The notes: generated by a model from the letters alone, not told the origin. A stretch of 64,000 nt of DNA from a bacterium (GCA_905221215.1 CAJNCI010000002.1:186001-250000), one strand, 5' to 3'. Shown: positions 53,308 through 63,004, numbered from the stretch's first letter. Made by a program: numbers and translations.

Positions 53308-53985
53308 ATGACAGATTTATCATCTTGGACAGCCTATTTTCAGGATTTTGGCCAATTTTTCAATGGATTCCTCTTCACCCTTGCCCTAGCGATTGGATCC
53401 TTTATCCTCGCCATGGTTTTGGGCATCTTCTTTGGAGCTATGTCAACTAGCAAACGTCCAATTTTGCGAATTTTGGCTCGCATCTTTGTGGAATTTTACC
53501 AAAATACTCCCCTCTTGGTGCAGTTTGTTATCGTTTTTTATGGTCTACCACTTATCAGTGACCATATCATCATGATTCCGATTTATTGGACAGCTGTTCT
53601 CTGCGTGGGACTCTATCACGGCGCCTATATCGCTGAGGTTATTCGCTCAGGGATTCAATCTATCCCTAGCGGTCAGATGGAGGCCGCCTTGTCACAAGGG
53701 TTTACCTATATCAGTGCCATGCGCTTGATTATCTTGCCTCAGGCCTTTCGTATCATTCTCCCTCCTTTGACCAACCAAATCGTCAACCTCATCAAGAATA
53801 CCTCGACAGTTGCTATCATCTCTGGAGTAGACTTGATGTTTGTGACCAAATCTTGGTCAGCTCTCAACGGAAATTACATCCCAGCATTTTTAGGCGCTGC
53901 CCTTCTCTACTTTTCTCTATGCTTCCCTGTTGCCCAGTTTGGTCGCAAGATGGAGCAAGCCAACAAAAAAGCCTATTCACTTTAG
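53308..53985 (+). CDS. Amino-acid ABC transporter permease 1
   Basis: A 225-aa His/Glu/Gln/Arg-type permease with about five helices. The EAA loop that docks the ATPase is GQMEAALSQGFTYISAMRLI, followed by LPQAFRIILPPL. Pairs with the next permease as a heterodimer. Preceded by AAGGAGG, 12 nt after the binding protein. Confidence 0.92.
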   Translation: MTDLSSWTAYFQDFGQFFNGFLFTLALAIGSFILAMVLGIFFGAMSTSKRPILRILARIFVEFYQNTPLLVQFVIVFYGLPLISDHIIMIPIYWTAVLCVGLYHGAYIAEVIRSGIQSIPSGQMEAALSQGFTYISAMRLIILPQAFRIILPPLTNQIVNLIKNTSTVAIISGVDLMFVTKSWSALNGNYIPAFLGAALLYFSLCFPVAQFGRKMEQANKKAYSL

Positions 53986-53994
53986 GAGGTTACT

Positions 53995-54654
53995 ATGGAA
54001 TCCATTTTAGAAGTTTTAACCCCAGATAACCTAATCTTTATCTTTAAAGGATTTGGCTTGACCCTCTATATTTCTCTGATTGCCATCATCCTCTCCACCC
54101 TCATTGGAACTGTGCTAGCCGTCATGAGAAATGGGAAAAATCCTGTCTTACGTATCATCTCCAGCATTTACATCGAGTTTGTGCGTAACGTTCCTAACCT
54201 CCTCTGGATTTTCACTATCTTTTTGGTTTTCAAGATGAAGTCCACTCCAGCAGGTATTACAGCCTTTACCCTCTTTACCTCAGCAGCCTTAGCCGAGATT
54301 ATCCGAGGTGGTCTCAATGCCGTAGACAAGGGCCAGTACGAAGCGGGAATGTCGCAAGGATTTACTTCTGCACAAATCCTCTACCACATCATTCTCCCAC
54401 AAGCCATTCGTAAAATGCTGCCAGCCATCATTTCTCAGTTTGTAACCGTGATTAAGGATACCAGTCTTCTCTACTCTGTTATCGCCCTACAAGAACTCTT
54501 TGGAGCTAGCCAAATTCTCATGGGCCGTTATTTCGAACCAGAGCAGGTCTTCAGTCTGTATATCCTGATTGCCCTCATCTACTTCAGCTTCAACCTAGCC
54601 ATTTCTAGCCTATCTCATATGCTAGCCAAACGTTGGCAACAAGCTGCAGAATAA
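53995..54654 (+). CDS. Amino-acid ABC transporter permease 2
   Basis: A 219-aa partner permease. The EAA loop is GQYEAGMSQGFTSAQILYHI, then LPQAIRKMLPAI. Five hydrophobic helices. Last gene of the four-gene operon, 9 nt after permease 1 with TAGGAGG overlapping the preceding stop, followed by a terminator. Confidence 0.92.
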   Translation: MESILEVLTPDNLIFIFKGFGLTLYISLIAIILSTLIGTVLAVMRNGKNPVLRIISSIYIEFVRNVPNLLWIFTIFLVFKMKSTPAGITAFTLFTSAALAEIIRGGLNAVDKGQYEAGMSQGFTSAQILYHIILPQAIRKMLPAIISQFVTVIKDTSLLYSVIALQELFGASQILMGRYFEPEQVFSLYILIALIYFSFNLAISSLSHMLAKRWQQAAE

Positions 54655-54660
54655 ACAGCT

Positions 54661-54687
54661 ACTCTCCAGTTCATTGGAGAGTTTTTT
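54661..54687 (+). terminator. Terminator of the amino-acid ABC operon
   Basis: Perfect 8-bp stem ACTCTCCA / TGGAGAGT, loop GTTCAT, six T. Confidence 0.85.
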
Positions 54688-54700
54688 CTACTCAATCTCA

Positions 54701-54735
54701 AAAAAAACACTGCCAGATTTCTCTAGCAGTGTTTT
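54701..54735 (-). terminator. Terminator of msmK
   Basis: Minus-strand perfect stem ACACTGC / GCAGTGT with a 12-nt loop and eight U, 15 nt after the msmK stop. Confidence 0.8.
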
Positions 54736-54749
54736 GACATTTCATTTGC

Positions 54750-55880
54750 TTAGTAAACTGTTCTTTCAGTTTCTACATCGAAGAAGTGTGCTTTGTTCAA
54801 GTCAAATCCAAGTTCCACTGTTGCACCTGTTTGCAAGTAGTCGCGAGCATCAACTTTAGCAACAAATTCATCTTTACCAACTTGGCAGTAAAGGTGAGAT
54901 TCTGAACCTAGCAATTCTGATACAGAGATAGTAGCTTTGACAACTGATTCTGGGAATGTTTCAAGGAAAGCAGGCTCTGCATTCACGTCTTCTGGACGGA
55001 TACCGAAGATCAATTCTTTACCTTCGTAGCCTTTTTCACGAAGAACTTTCAATGCTCCTTCTGGCACTTTCAAGCGGAAACCGTCTGAAACAATTTCGCT
55101 ACCAACCAATTTCACGTTGATGAAGTTCATTGCTGGGCTTCCGATGAATCCTGCAACGAATTTATTAACTGGGTTTTTGTAAACTTCTTGAGGAGTACCG
55201 ATTTGTTCAACACGTCCGATAGTACCTGTACCAGCAGGGTTCTTAGTTGCTGACATGATAACGATACGGTCAGCAAGTGTCATCGCTTCTGTTTGGTCGT
55301 GAGTTACGTAGATAGTTGTAGCTCCGATACGACGGTGGATTTTCGCAATTTCAGCACGCATCGATACACGAAGTTTGGCATCCAAGTTTGACAAAGGTTC
55401 GTCCATCAAGAACACTTTTGCATCGCGGACAATGGCACGACCCATGGCAACACGTTGACGTTGACCACCTGAAAGGTCAGCTGGTTTACGTTCCAAGAAC
55501 TCTTTCAATCCAAGGATTTCAGCTGCTTCTTGAACACGTTTGTCGATGTCTTCCTTGCTGTATTTACGCAATTTCAAACCGAAAGCCATGTTGTCATAAA
55601 CAGTCATGTGTGGGTAAAGAGCGTAGTTTTGGAATACCATGGCGATGTCGCGGTCTTTTGGAGCCACGTCGTTGACAACCACGCCGTCGATAGATGCAGT
55701 ACCTTCTGTGATGTCTTCAAGACCAGCAATCATACGAAGAGTTGTTGATTTACCACATCCTGAAGGACCTACGAAAACGATAAATTCTTTGTCTTTGATG
55801 TCCAAGTTGAAGTCTTCAACTGAATAGTGTTCGCTGTTTGGATATTTTTTGTAAATATTTTTAAGATTCAATTCTACCAT
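54750..55880 (-). CDS. msmK: Sugar ABC transporter ATPase MsmK
   Basis: A 376-aa CUT1-type ATPase. Walker A is GPSGCGKST, signature [16 protein letters not shown], Walker [12 protein letters not shown], then a C-terminal TOBE/MalK regulatory part ([14 protein letters not shown]). In pneumococci one MsmK energises several carbohydrate importers that lack their own ATPase, consistent with its isolation here. A cre-like site overlaps its promoter, so CcpA control is likely. High codon bias. Confidence 0.93.
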   Translation of the reverse strand: MVELNLKNIYKKYPNSEHYSVEDFNLDIKDKEFIVFVGPSGCGKSTTLRMIAGLEDITEGTASIDGVVVNDVAPKDRDIAMVFQNYALYPHMTVYDNMAFGLKLRKYSKEDIDKRVQEAAEILGLKEFLERKPADLSGGQRQRVAMGRAIVRDAKVFLMDEPLSNLDAKLRVSMRAEIAKIHRRIGATTIYVTHDQTEAMTLADRIVIMSATKNPAGTGTIGRVEQIGTPQEVYKNPVNKFVAGFIGSPAMNFINVKLVGSEIVSDGFRLKVPEGALKVLREKGYEGKELIFGIRPEDVNAEPAFLETFPESVVKATISVSELLGSESHLYCQVGKDEFVAKVDARDYLQTGATVELGFDLNKAHFFDVETERTVY

Positions 55881-55912
55881 GAGGTGAACTCCTTTTGTCT
55901 TTTGATAGTTTT

Positions 55913-55941
55913 ATTATAGATGAAAACGCTTTACATTTCTA
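55913..55941 (-). promoter_or_regulatory. msmK promoter with overlapping cre-like site
   Basis: Minus strand TAGAAA (55936-55941), 17-bp spacer, TATAAT (55913-55918). The spacer contains TGAAAACGCTTTACA (plus strand, 55921-55935), which matches a CcpA cre except for one extra base in its right half. Confidence 0.55.
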
Positions 55942-55957
55942 TGGCAAGGTGACTAAA

Positions 55958-55994
55958 AAAATAAAAAAGTTCTGTGCAACTTGCACAAAACTTT
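55958..55994 (-). terminator. Terminator of the PucR-like gene
   Basis: 13-bp stem AAAGTTTTGTGCA / TGCACAGAACTTT (one G-U, minus strand), 3-nt loop, followed by a U-rich tail. It starts at the stop codon. Confidence 0.85.
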
Positions 55995-56862
55995 AAAGAA
56001 TATCTGGTAAAATCAACTGATAACACAAGGTCAGGTCAGTCAATTCCTTCAACTGAAACCCTGTCAATTCTTCCCATTTATCAATCTTGTATTGGAGAGA
56101 ATTGCGGTGCAGATAGAGTTGCTGGGCGGTTTTAGTTAGAACTGCACTATTTTCCCAAAGAGAAAGGATGATTTCCTGAATCTGATCCTGGTCCAAAATC
56201 ATCTGATGCAGGCATTCTTTAATGACTCTCAGGTCCACGAGCCTTTCCCCTATACTCCAAAGATAGAGTTGCGAAAATGTATGAACACCTTGGTGACCCT
56301 GACGCCACCAAGTCTTAAACAAATCGCGCTCTTCTTTGATTAAGTCTGACAGAGCTTGATGTGCTGCCTGAGACCAAACTTGGCCTAACATGATAGACAA
56401 ACGCAGTCCAAAGTCATACTCAACCGCTTCAATCGTATCAGATAAGATTGAGCGGACAGAGGTATACTTATCTTGTTGAAGCACGAAAACATAATCCTGA
56501 GCTCCGACCTGAAGCACCGTCTGACAGTTAGGAAAAAGAGTTCGCATCATGTCTAACCAAGAGGCTAGATTTTCCTGTTGAAAATAGGAAAGATGGCAAT
56601 AAACCAGCTGAATCTTTTTAAAAGCTTGCGGTGCCTGCCCCTTCCCCTCAATCAGATAGGGATACCAAGGATTAAGCGAACTAGCTTGCTCCTGCTGGGT
56701 CAAAAGGGCAACCAACTGCTTTTCACGCTCACTGAGACCAGTTTCCTCCAGCAAAATCCACTGCTGAGAAGCTAAAGGAAGAGTAAGATAGCCCTCTTTC
56801 TCAACAGGTTGGTCTAAAATCTGAGCCTCAGGAAACCAGTCTTGTAATTCCTTTGCAATCAT
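55993..56862 (-). CDS. PucR/CdaR-like transcriptional regulator
   Basis: A 289-aa protein. Its C-terminal ~60 residues (LTKTAQQLYLHRNSLQYKID, then KWEELTGFQLKELTDL) are the PucR-type helix-turn-helix, where Arg-Asn recognition helices are typical. The N-terminal 220 residues are variable sensor sequence with no recognisable ligand domain. Target genes are unknown; its neighbour msmK is a candidate. It follows mrnC by 3 nt and is the last gene of the cysS-mrnC-pucR run. Confidence 0.75.
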   Translation of the reverse strand: MIAKELQDWFPEAQILDQPVEKEGYLTLPLASQQWILLEETGLSEREKQLVALLTQQEQASSLNPWYPYLIEGKGQAPQAFKKIQLVYCHLSYFQQENLASWLDMMRTLFPNCQTVLQVGAQDYVFVLQQDKYTSVRSILSDTIEAVEYDFGLRLSIMLGQVWSQAAHQALSDLIKEERDLFKTWWRQGHQGVHTFSQLYLWSIGERLVDLRVIKECLHQMILDQDQIQEIILSLWENSAVLTKTAQQLYLHRNSLQYKIDKWEELTGFQLKELTDLTLCYQLILPDIL

Positions 56863-56865
56863 ATC

Positions 56866-57252
56866 CTAGCCCTCCACTTTTTGGATGCACCAAGAAATCA
56901 AGCTCTCAAGACGTTCCATATTTTCAGTCATATGGAGATAGCCCATCACGGCTTCAAATCCTGTGGACATACGGTAAGTCACCACATCAGCATTTTTAGC
57001 CTTGGTATGGCTATTGGTATTGCGACCACGTTTATAGATTTCTTCTTCTTTTTCCGTCAGGACTTGCTCCTCCAACATGAGGGCAATCAGGCGAGCCTGA
57101 GCCTTTGCAGATACATACTTAGTGGCCTCTTGGTGGAGTTTATTGGGTTTGGTCATGCCTCTTAGGATGAGATGACGACGGATATACATAGAATAAACTG
57201 CATCTCCTTCAAAGGCTAGCGCAATCCCGTTAATGAGATTGACATCAATCAC
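56866..57252 (-). CDS. mrnC: Mini-ribonuclease III
   Basis: A 128-aa MrnC, an RNase III catalytic domain without the double-stranded RNA-binding domain. The signature is LAFEGDAVYSMYIRRHL; downstream acidic residues and RGRNTNSHTKAKNADVVTYR complete the site. In B. subtilis it matures 23S rRNA ends. The start overlaps cysS by 8 nt, the usual Firmicute pairing. Confidence 0.92.
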   Translation of the reverse strand: MIDVNLINGIALAFEGDAVYSMYIRRHLILRGMTKPNKLHQEATKYVSAKAQARLIALMLEEQVLTEKEEEIYKRGRNTNSHTKAKNADVVTYRMSTGFEAVMGYLHMTENMERLESLISWCIQKVEG

Positions 57253-58588
57253 GTGTCCACCTCACTCCATCCTTGGTGTCAAGGAGCTTAATTCCTTGAG
57301 CAGCCAATTGGTCACGGATTTGGTCCGCTGTCGCAAAGTCACGATTGGCACGCGCCTCTTGTCGTTTTTGAATCAAGGCTTCGATTTCTACATCCAAAAC
57401 TTCCTCAACAAAGACAATTCCAAAGACTTCTAACATATCCGCAAGAGCTTGCTTGACACTTGCATCATAGTTACCAGAGTTGATCCACTTGGCCATTTCA
57501 AAGACAACTGTGATACCATTGGCAGCGTTAAAATCTTCATCCATTGCAGCCACAAACTTATCTTTAAAGGCTTGCAATTCTTGAGTATCTACAGTTCCTG
57601 TAAATGGTTGTTCGTAAGTGTTCTTTAGATACTTTAGATTGGTCTCTGCATCACGCACTGCTTTTTCCGTAAAGTTGATTGGTTTACGGTAATGCTGAGT
57701 CGCAAAGAAGAATCGAAGCACTTGCCCGTCAAGAGTTTTGAGGGCATCGTGTACGGTGATAAAGTTACCCAAGGACTTGGACATCTTGACATTGTCAATA
57801 TTAACAAAGCCATTATGCATCCAGTAGTTGGCAAAGGTCTTGCCTGTTTTGGCTTCTGACTGGGCAATTTCATTGGTGTGGTGAGGAAACTCAAGGTCCG
57901 CTCCACCACCGTGGATATCAATAGTATCGCCCAAAATTTCTGTCGACATGACCGAACACTCAATATGCCAGCCTGGACGACCAGGTCCCCAAGGACTGTC
58001 CCAAGAAATCTCGCCTGGTTTAGCAGCTTTCCATAGAGCAAAGTCTACAGGATTTTCCTTGCGAGCCGTTTCTTCATCGGTACGACCTGAAGCACCTAGC
58101 TCCAAGTCTTCCAAGGTTTTGTTAGCCAATTTGGCATAGTTGTGAGATTTTTCCACACGGAAATAGACATCCCCTTGACTTTCGTAGGCATAGCCTTTTT
58201 CAATCAAGTCTTCCACAAAGCGGATGATGTCTGCCATAAACTCTACCACACGCGGATGGCGGGTCGCAGGTTTGACGCCCAAGGCCGTCACATCCTCACG
58301 AAAGGCAGCGATGTACTTGTCCGCAACCTCCTGAGGCGTAATACTTTCTTCCTTAGCACGGTTGATAATCTTATCATCCACATCCGTAAAATTGGAAATA
58401 TAGGCAACCTCGTAGCCACGGTATTCGAAATAACGACGAATGGTATCAAAAGCCACCGTTGAACGAGCATTCCCCACGTGGATATAGTTGTACACCGTTG
58501 GCCCACAAACATACATCTTAACCTTACCATCCTCAATCGGGACAAATTCTAGTAAATCACGAGACATGGTGTCATAAATTTTAATCAT
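57245..58588 (-). CDS. cysS: Cysteinyl-tRNA synthetase
   Basis: A 447-aa class I synthetase. HIGH-type motif is YIHVGNARS, the zinc Cys/His cluster lies in YVCGPTVYN, WHIECSVMS and HTNEIAQSE, and KMSKS is NVKMSKSLGN. Start MIKIYDTMSRD at 58588 matches family N-termini. The longer in-frame reading extends into the hairpin leader and is rejected. No strong Shine-Dalgarno is seen. Two hairpins (58618-58645 and 58658-58683) precede the gene, but no T-box. Confidence 0.95.
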   Translation of the reverse strand: MIKIYDTMSRDLLEFVPIEDGKVKMYVCGPTVYNYIHVGNARSTVAFDTIRRYFEYRGYEVAYISNFTDVDDKIINRAKEESITPQEVADKYIAAFREDVTALGVKPATRHPRVVEFMADIIRFVEDLIEKGYAYESQGDVYFRVEKSHNYAKLANKTLEDLELGASGRTDEETARKENPVDFALWKAAKPGEISWDSPWGPGRPGWHIECSVMSTEILGDTIDIHGGGADLEFPHHTNEIAQSEAKTGKTFANYWMHNGFVNIDNVKMSKSLGNFITVHDALKTLDGQVLRFFFATQHYRKPINFTEKAVRDAETNLKYLKNTYEQPFTGTVDTQELQAFKDKFVAAMDEDFNAANGITVVFEMAKWINSGNYDASVKQALADMLEVFGIVFVEEVLDVEIEALIQKRQEARANRDFATADQIRDQLAAQGIKLLDTKDGVRWTRD

Positions 58589-58617
58589 AAAATAATAGTC
58601 AGGAAAACCAAAATCAA

Positions 58618-58683
58618 AGAACACTTAGTTTCATCACTAAGAGTTCAATTCAATTTCAGTCCGAATCTCTCTAGACTTCGGAA
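58618..58683 (-). promoter_or_regulatory. Two hairpins in the cysS leader
   Basis: Hairpin 1: GAACTCTTAGT / ACTAAGTGTTC (minus strand, one internal mismatch), loop GATGAA, followed by TTTGATTTTGG. Hairpin 2 upstream: TCCGAA / TTCGGA with an 11-nt loop. A weak attenuator is possible. The T-box signature GGGTGG is absent. Confidence 0.35.
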
Positions 58684-58728
58684 TCCCTTGCTCCTTTCTA
58701 AAAATAAAAGAAGAATCAAATAAATGTA

Positions 58729-58756
58729 AGAAAAGGGCTGACAGTCGCCCTTTTGC
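58729..58756 (-). terminator. Terminator after cysE
   Basis: 8-bp stem AAAAGGGC / GCCCTTTT with an 8-nt loop, ~65 nt beyond the cysE stop. It separates pnp-cysE from cysS-mrnC-pucR. Confidence 0.7.
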
Positions 58757-58821
58757 TTTACGACCTACTCAGTCGAATATCGTCTTTAAAAAATGTTAAT
58801 AGATAAAAGAATCATCATAAA

Positions 58822-59439
58822 TTAGAGCCCAGACGATCTGTGACTGGCTTCTTTAGCCTGCTCAAGTTTATTGACGTAATACTCTCGTTTTTCTTCGACT
58901 TCGTGAATGACAGGCTCATCCTTCTTACCATGAACACGGACAATCTTGGCAGGAATACCAACAACCGTCACATCACTAGGCACGTCTGCCACAACAACTG
59001 CTGCTGCACCGACCTTGGCATTTTCACCGATTTCCACCGGTCCAATAACTTGGGCATGGGCTGATATGAGAGCACCTTTACGCACAGTCGGATGACGTTT
59101 ACCAACATCCTTTCCAGTCCCACCGAGAGTCACTCCGTGATAGAGAAGAACACCTTTTTCAACAATCGCTGTCTCTCCAATTACCAGACCTGAACCGTGG
59201 TCAATAAAGACACCTGAATCGATCTGAGCACCCGGATGAATCTCAATCTGAGTCCAAAAGCGCCAAAACTGACTGTGCATGCGAGCTAAGAGCTTAAAGC
59301 CATGCTTCCAGAGAAAATGCGAGAGACGGTGGGCTGCCAAGGCCTTAACACCTGGATAAGTCAGCAAAACCTCCAAAGTGGTGCGGGCCGCTGGATCATT
59401 TTCTTTCACGATATCAATGGTTTCGCGCCACCATCCCAT
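58822..59439 (-). CDS. cysE: Serine O-acetyltransferase
   Basis: A 205-aa left-handed beta-helix acetyltransferase. Hexapeptide repeats and the catalytic region are HPGAQIDSGVFIDHGSG and LYHGVTLGGTGKDVGKRHP. It makes O-acetylserine for cysteine synthesis. It follows pnp by 15 nt, so these are co-transcribed; the same pnp-cysE-cysS order is known in streptococci. The C-terminal tail is short. Confidence 0.93.
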   Translation of the reverse strand: MGWWRETIDIVKENDPAARTTLEVLLTYPGVKALAAHRLSHFLWKHGFKLLARMHSQFWRFWTQIEIHPGAQIDSGVFIDHGSGLVIGETAIVEKGVLLYHGVTLGGTGKDVGKRHPTVRKGALISAHAQVIGPVEIGENAKVGAAAVVVADVPSDVTVVGIPAKIVRVHGKKDEPVIHEVEEKREYYVNKLEQAKEASHRSSGL

Positions 59440-59454
59440 ACATTTCTCCTTTTC

Positions 59455-61668
59455 TTATTCTGAATCTTTTGGTGTTTCTGTAAATTCTTTCTTAGGTTTG
59501 TGGTCCTTGTGATGACGTGGGCGGTGAGGACGTTCTGATTTTTCACCTTTTTCATCACGTTCAGGTTTTGGAGGACGAGGAAGAAGAGCCTTCATAGAAG
59601 CATCCACACGTCCTTTTTCATCAATCTTGATTACCTTAACATCAACTTCATCCCCGATTGCTACCAAATCTTCGACATTATTGGTACGCGTCCAAGCCAT
59701 TTCAGAAATGTGAACGAGGGCATCTGTCTTGTCAAAGAGGTTAACAAAGGCACCAAATTTCTCGATACGAACAACCTTCGCATGGTAAACTTCATCCACT
59801 TTGGCTTCACGAACCAGACCAGCAATGATTTCTTTAGCACGGTTAATAGCATCTTGGTCGCTAGAGTAGATAGACACATTTCCTTCTTCGTCGATATCAA
59901 TCTTAACGCCTGTTTCAGCGATAATCTTGTCGATGGTTTCACCCCCCTTACCGATGACAATCTTAATCTTGTCCACATCAATCTTGATCGTATCAATTTT
60001 CGGAGCAGTTGGAGCCAATTCTGGACGAACTTCTGGAATGGTTGTTTCAATCACATCAAGGATTTCAAAGCGCGCTTTCTTAGCTTGAGCAAGAGCCTCT
60101 GTCAAGATTTCTGCAGTAATCCCTTGAATTTTGATATCCATTTGAAGGGCTGTAATCCCGTCACGAGTACCCGCAACCTTAAAGTCCATATCTCCAAAGT
60201 GGTCTTCCAAACCTTGGATATCTGTCAATACTGTGTAGTTATTCCCATCTGAGATAAGTCCCATAGCAATACCAGCTACTGGCGCCTTGATTGGCACACC
60301 ACCAGCCATAAGGGCAAGAGTTCCTGCACAGATAGAAGCCTGAGATGAAGAACCGTTTGATTCCAAGACCTCAGCTACCAAGCGGATAGCGTATGGGAAT
60401 TCCTCCAAGCTTGGCAAGACTTGAGCAAGGGCACGCTCACCGAGGGCACCGTGACCAATTTCACGACGACCTGGCGCACCGTAACGACCTGTTTCCCCTA
60501 CAGAGTATTGAGGGAAGTTATAGTGGTGCATAAAGCGTTTCTTGTACTCTGGGGCCAAACCATCAATGATTTGAGTTTCTCCCATCGGAGCCAAGGTCAA
60601 GACAGAAAGGGCTTGAGTTTGGCCACGAGTGAAGAGACCTGAACCGTGCACACGAGGAAGGAAGTCAACAACCGCATCCAAAGGACGGATTTCATCGACC
60701 TTACGACCGTCAGGACGCACCTTGTCTTCTGTGATCAAACGGCGCACTTCAGCGTGTTCCATTTGTTCCAAGATTTCAGCCACATCACGCATGATACGGT
60801 CAAATTCTTCGTGGTCTGCATATTTTTCTTCATACACAGCAGTCACTTGGTCTTTAACTGCTTGGGTTGCAGCTTCGCGAGCCAATTTTTCTTCTACTTG
60901 AACCGCTTTTTGGAGGTCGCTGTTGTAGGCTGCAATGATTTCAGCCTGCAATTCAGCATCTACATGAAGCAATTCCACTTCTGCTTTTTCCTTACCGACA
61001 GCAGCAACGATTTCTTCTTGGAAGGCAATCAATTCTTTGACTGCTTCGTGCCCTTTAAGAAGGGCTTCCAACATGATTTCTTCTGACAATTCTTTGGCAC
61101 CAGACTCTACCATGTTGATAGCGTGCTTGGTACCAGCTACTGTCAATTCAAGGAGAGATTGCTCTGCCTGTTCTTGACTAGGGTTTATGATGATTTGGCC
61201 ATCTACATAGCCCACCTGTACCCCAGCGATTGGTCCGTCAAATGGAATATCTGAGATAGAAAGCGCCAAGGATGAACCAAACATAGCTGCCATAGGTGCA
61301 GAGGCATTTTCATCATAAGAAAGCACCGTATTGATGACTTGTACTTCATTACGGAAACCTTCCGCAAACATAGGACGGATTGGACGGTCAATCAAACGTG
61401 CTGTCAAGGTCGCATCCGTTGAAGGACGTCCTTCACGTTTCATAAAGCCACCAGGAAACTTCCCAGCCGCATACATTTTTTCTTCATAGTTGACTTGAAG
61501 TGGGAAGAAATCCCCAGTTGCCATTTTTTTAGACATAACGGCCGCAGTCAAGACAGTTGACTCACCGTAACGCACGACAACAGAGCCATTTGCTTGCTTA
61601 GCAACCTGACCAGTCTCTACGATTAACTCACGACCCGCAAAAGTCGTTTGAAACACTTGTTTTGTCAT
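59455..61668 (-). CDS. pnp: Polynucleotide phosphorylase
   Basis: A 737-aa PNPase. Two RNase PH-like cores are seen (first with [23 protein letters not shown], in blocks; second with [15 protein letters not shown]), then a KH domain ([17 protein letters not shown]) and an S1 domain ([18 protein letters not shown]). A charged Lys/Arg/His-rich tail ends the protein. It degrades RNA 3' to 5' with phosphate. Start ATG 61668 follows AAGGGGATTAAA. The in-frame extension upstream reads through a dispersed leader element and is rejected. Confidence 0.96.
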   Translation of the reverse strand: MTKQVFQTTFAGRELIVETGQVAKQANGSVVVRYGESTVLTAAVMSKKMATGDFFPLQVNYEEKMYAAGKFPGGFMKREGRPSTDATLTARLIDRPIRPMFAEGFRNEVQVINTVLSYDENASAPMAAMFGSSLALSISDIPFDGPIAGVQVGYVDGQIIINPSQEQAEQSLLELTVAGTKHAINMVESGAKELSEEIMLEALLKGHEAVKELIAFQEEIVAAVGKEKAEVELLHVDAELQAEIIAAYNSDLQKAVQVEEKLAREAATQAVKDQVTAVYEEKYADHEEFDRIMRDVAEILEQMEHAEVRRLITEDKVRPDGRKVDEIRPLDAVVDFLPRVHGSGLFTRGQTQALSVLTLAPMGETQIIDGLAPEYKKRFMHHYNFPQYSVGETGRYGAPGRREIGHGALGERALAQVLPSLEEFPYAIRLVAEVLESNGSSSQASICAGTLALMAGGVPIKAPVAGIAMGLISDGNNYTVLTDIQGLEDHFGDMDFKVAGTRDGITALQMDIKIQGITAEILTEALAQAKKARFEILDVIETTIPEVRPELAPTAPKIDTIKIDVDKIKIVIGKGGETIDKIIAETGVKIDIDEEGNVSIYSSDQDAINRAKEIIAGLVREAKVDEVYHAKVVRIEKFGAFVNLFDKTDALVHISEMAWTRTNNVEDLVAIGDEVDVKVIKIDEKGRVDASMKALLPRPPKPERDEKGEKSERPHRPRHHKDHKPKKEFTETPKDSE

Positions 61669-61692
61669 TTTAATCCCCTTTGGATTGATGAA

Positions 61693-61698
61693 ATTATA
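61693..61698 (-). promoter_or_regulatory. -10 box between the leader element and pnp
   Basis: Minus-strand GCG-TATAAT 25 bp before the pnp ATG, with TTGATC 15 bp further up. A second candidate, TGA-TAAAAT, lies at about 61955, upstream of the whole element. If that one is used, the element is transcribed as a leader. Confidence 0.4.
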
Positions 61699-61717
61699 CG
61701 CCTTGCCTACAAAGATC

Positions 61718-61837
61718 AAGATACAAAGGGCGTAAAGAATCCCGTATGAAAATAGGAGATTGACGCAGTGTGCGATGCACACCAGGAAATCTATCTTTTT
61801 CACTAGGGATTTAGCCCGTGTTCAACTACCTAGATAC
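61718..61837 (-). repeat. Dispersed leader-like element, copy 2 (upstream of pnp)
   Basis: About 118 bp, homologous to 12205-12323. On the minus strand it starts GTATCTAGGTAGTTGAACACGG and ends CCCTTTGTATCTT (given as blocks). It contains a strong hairpin GTGTGC-ATC-GCACAC that copy 1 lacks in the same form. Together with promoters and the metF terminator this explains the 61669-62035 gap. Confidence 0.6.
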
Positions 61838-61988
61838 TTTGAAAAGTTTAAAAATATTATTCTTTAGTATTTGTCCTTTTTATAGCAGATTTGAATAGTT
61901 AGGAATCTGTTTATACCCTCATCTTTGTATCAAGTACGTACAGAGTCTATTTTATCATATTTTTCTTAAAAAGTGCGGTCTTTACCAT

Positions 61989-62026
61989 TAAAAAGGAACC
62001 ATTCCCCTCACCTGAGAAGAATGGTT
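61989..62026 (-). terminator. Terminator of metF
   Basis: Perfect 8-bp stem AACCATTC / GAATGGTT with a 14-nt loop and CCTTTTT tail (minus strand), 10 nt after the metF stop. Confidence 0.75.
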
Positions 62027-62035
62027 TGCTTTTTA

Positions 62036-62902
62036 TTATCCTAGAGACTGATGATTAAACAAGGCATGGGTTGCTTGGTGGATGTATTTTGCTGTCTCTG
62101 CATTATTCATGGTGTAAAGATGCACACCGGCAACATCCTGAGTTACCAAGTCCACGATTTGGTCCACTGCATAGGCAAGTCCTGCTGCTCTGAGCGACTC
62201 AGGGTCATGCTCATACTTGTCTAAGATGGCTTTAAATTTACGTGGAAGATGGATATTCTCACAAGTCTTCAAGAGGCGGAGAGCCTGATTTCGATTCAGA
62301 ATTGGCATAATCCCTGCATGAATAGGAACATCAATCCCAGCCAAGATACACTTGTCTTGGAAATCATAGAAGCGCTCATTGTCAAAGAAAAGCTGAGTTA
62401 CAAGGCTCGAACAACCTGCATCTACTTTCTTCTTAAGATTTTGAATATCTGAAATCTGATTTGGTGAATCTGGATGACCTTCTGGATAACAAGCACCAAC
62501 AATATCAAAGTGAGGGGCTTGTTCCTTGATGAACTCAATCAAGTCGGTTGCATAGCGGAAATCCTTCTGTGGCTCCACATCAGGAATAATATCCCCACGC
62601 AAGGCCAAGATTTTCTGTACCCCAACCTTGTCCAAGTCGGCAATGGTTTCAGCAACCTTGTCCTTAGTCAAATAGATGGCTGGCAAGTGAGCAATAGTCG
62701 GAATCGCCAAGTCATTTTGGATAAAGTCAGCCAAACGAACCGTCGTTTCCTTGATATTAAATTTATTATTGCTGGCAGTCACACTGATAAAGTGGGGAGC
62801 CAACTCCTGCATATCTTGAAGAGCAGAAATAATTTTATCATTACCCACGGCTGGGTTTGGAGGGAACACTTCAAATGAGAGTGACGGTGTTTGGCGTGAC
62901 AT
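62036..62902 (-). CDS. metF: 5,10-methylenetetrahydrofolate reductase
   Basis: A 288-aa MTHFR TIM barrel. It reduces methylene-THF to methyl-THF for MetE using FAD. Segments seen are SFEVFPPNP (catalytic Glu), VTASNNKF, LALRGDIIPD and YPEGHPDSP. The start is at 62902, 8 nt after AAGGA; ATG two codons upstream is too close to that site. It follows metE by ~100 nt, forming the streptococcal metE-metF operon. Confidence 0.94.
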   Translation of the reverse strand: MSRQTPSLSFEVFPPNPAVGNDKIISALQDMQELAPHFISVTASNNKFNIKETTVRLADFIQNDLAIPTIAHLPAIYLTKDKVAETIADLDKVGVQKILALRGDIIPDVEPQKDFRYATDLIEFIKEQAPHFDIVGACYPEGHPDSPNQISDIQNLKKKVDAGCSSLVTQLFFDNERFYDFQDKCILAGIDVPIHAGIMPILNRNQALRLLKTCENIHLPRKFKAILDKYEHDPESLRAAGLAYAVDQIVDLVTQDVAGVHLYTMNNAETAKYIHQATHALFNHQSLG

Positions 62903-63004
62903 AGTCATTATCCTTTTCTAGTTGATTTTTTCATTAGCTGGACTCTTTGAATCCGAGTGAAACAGGCAGATTGACAAAACAGTGCTTCTTGAGAAATCCT
63001 TATC

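Noticed and set aside
58589..58821. Cysteine T-box or a small gene between cysE and cysS
   Set aside because: No T-box sequence, no start codon with a ribosome site, and all frames close quickly.
61669..61803. 45-residue hydrophobic extension of PNPase
   Set aside because: The reading frame crosses the dispersed leader element and a -10 box; PNPase families start at MTKQVFQ, which has a ribosome site.
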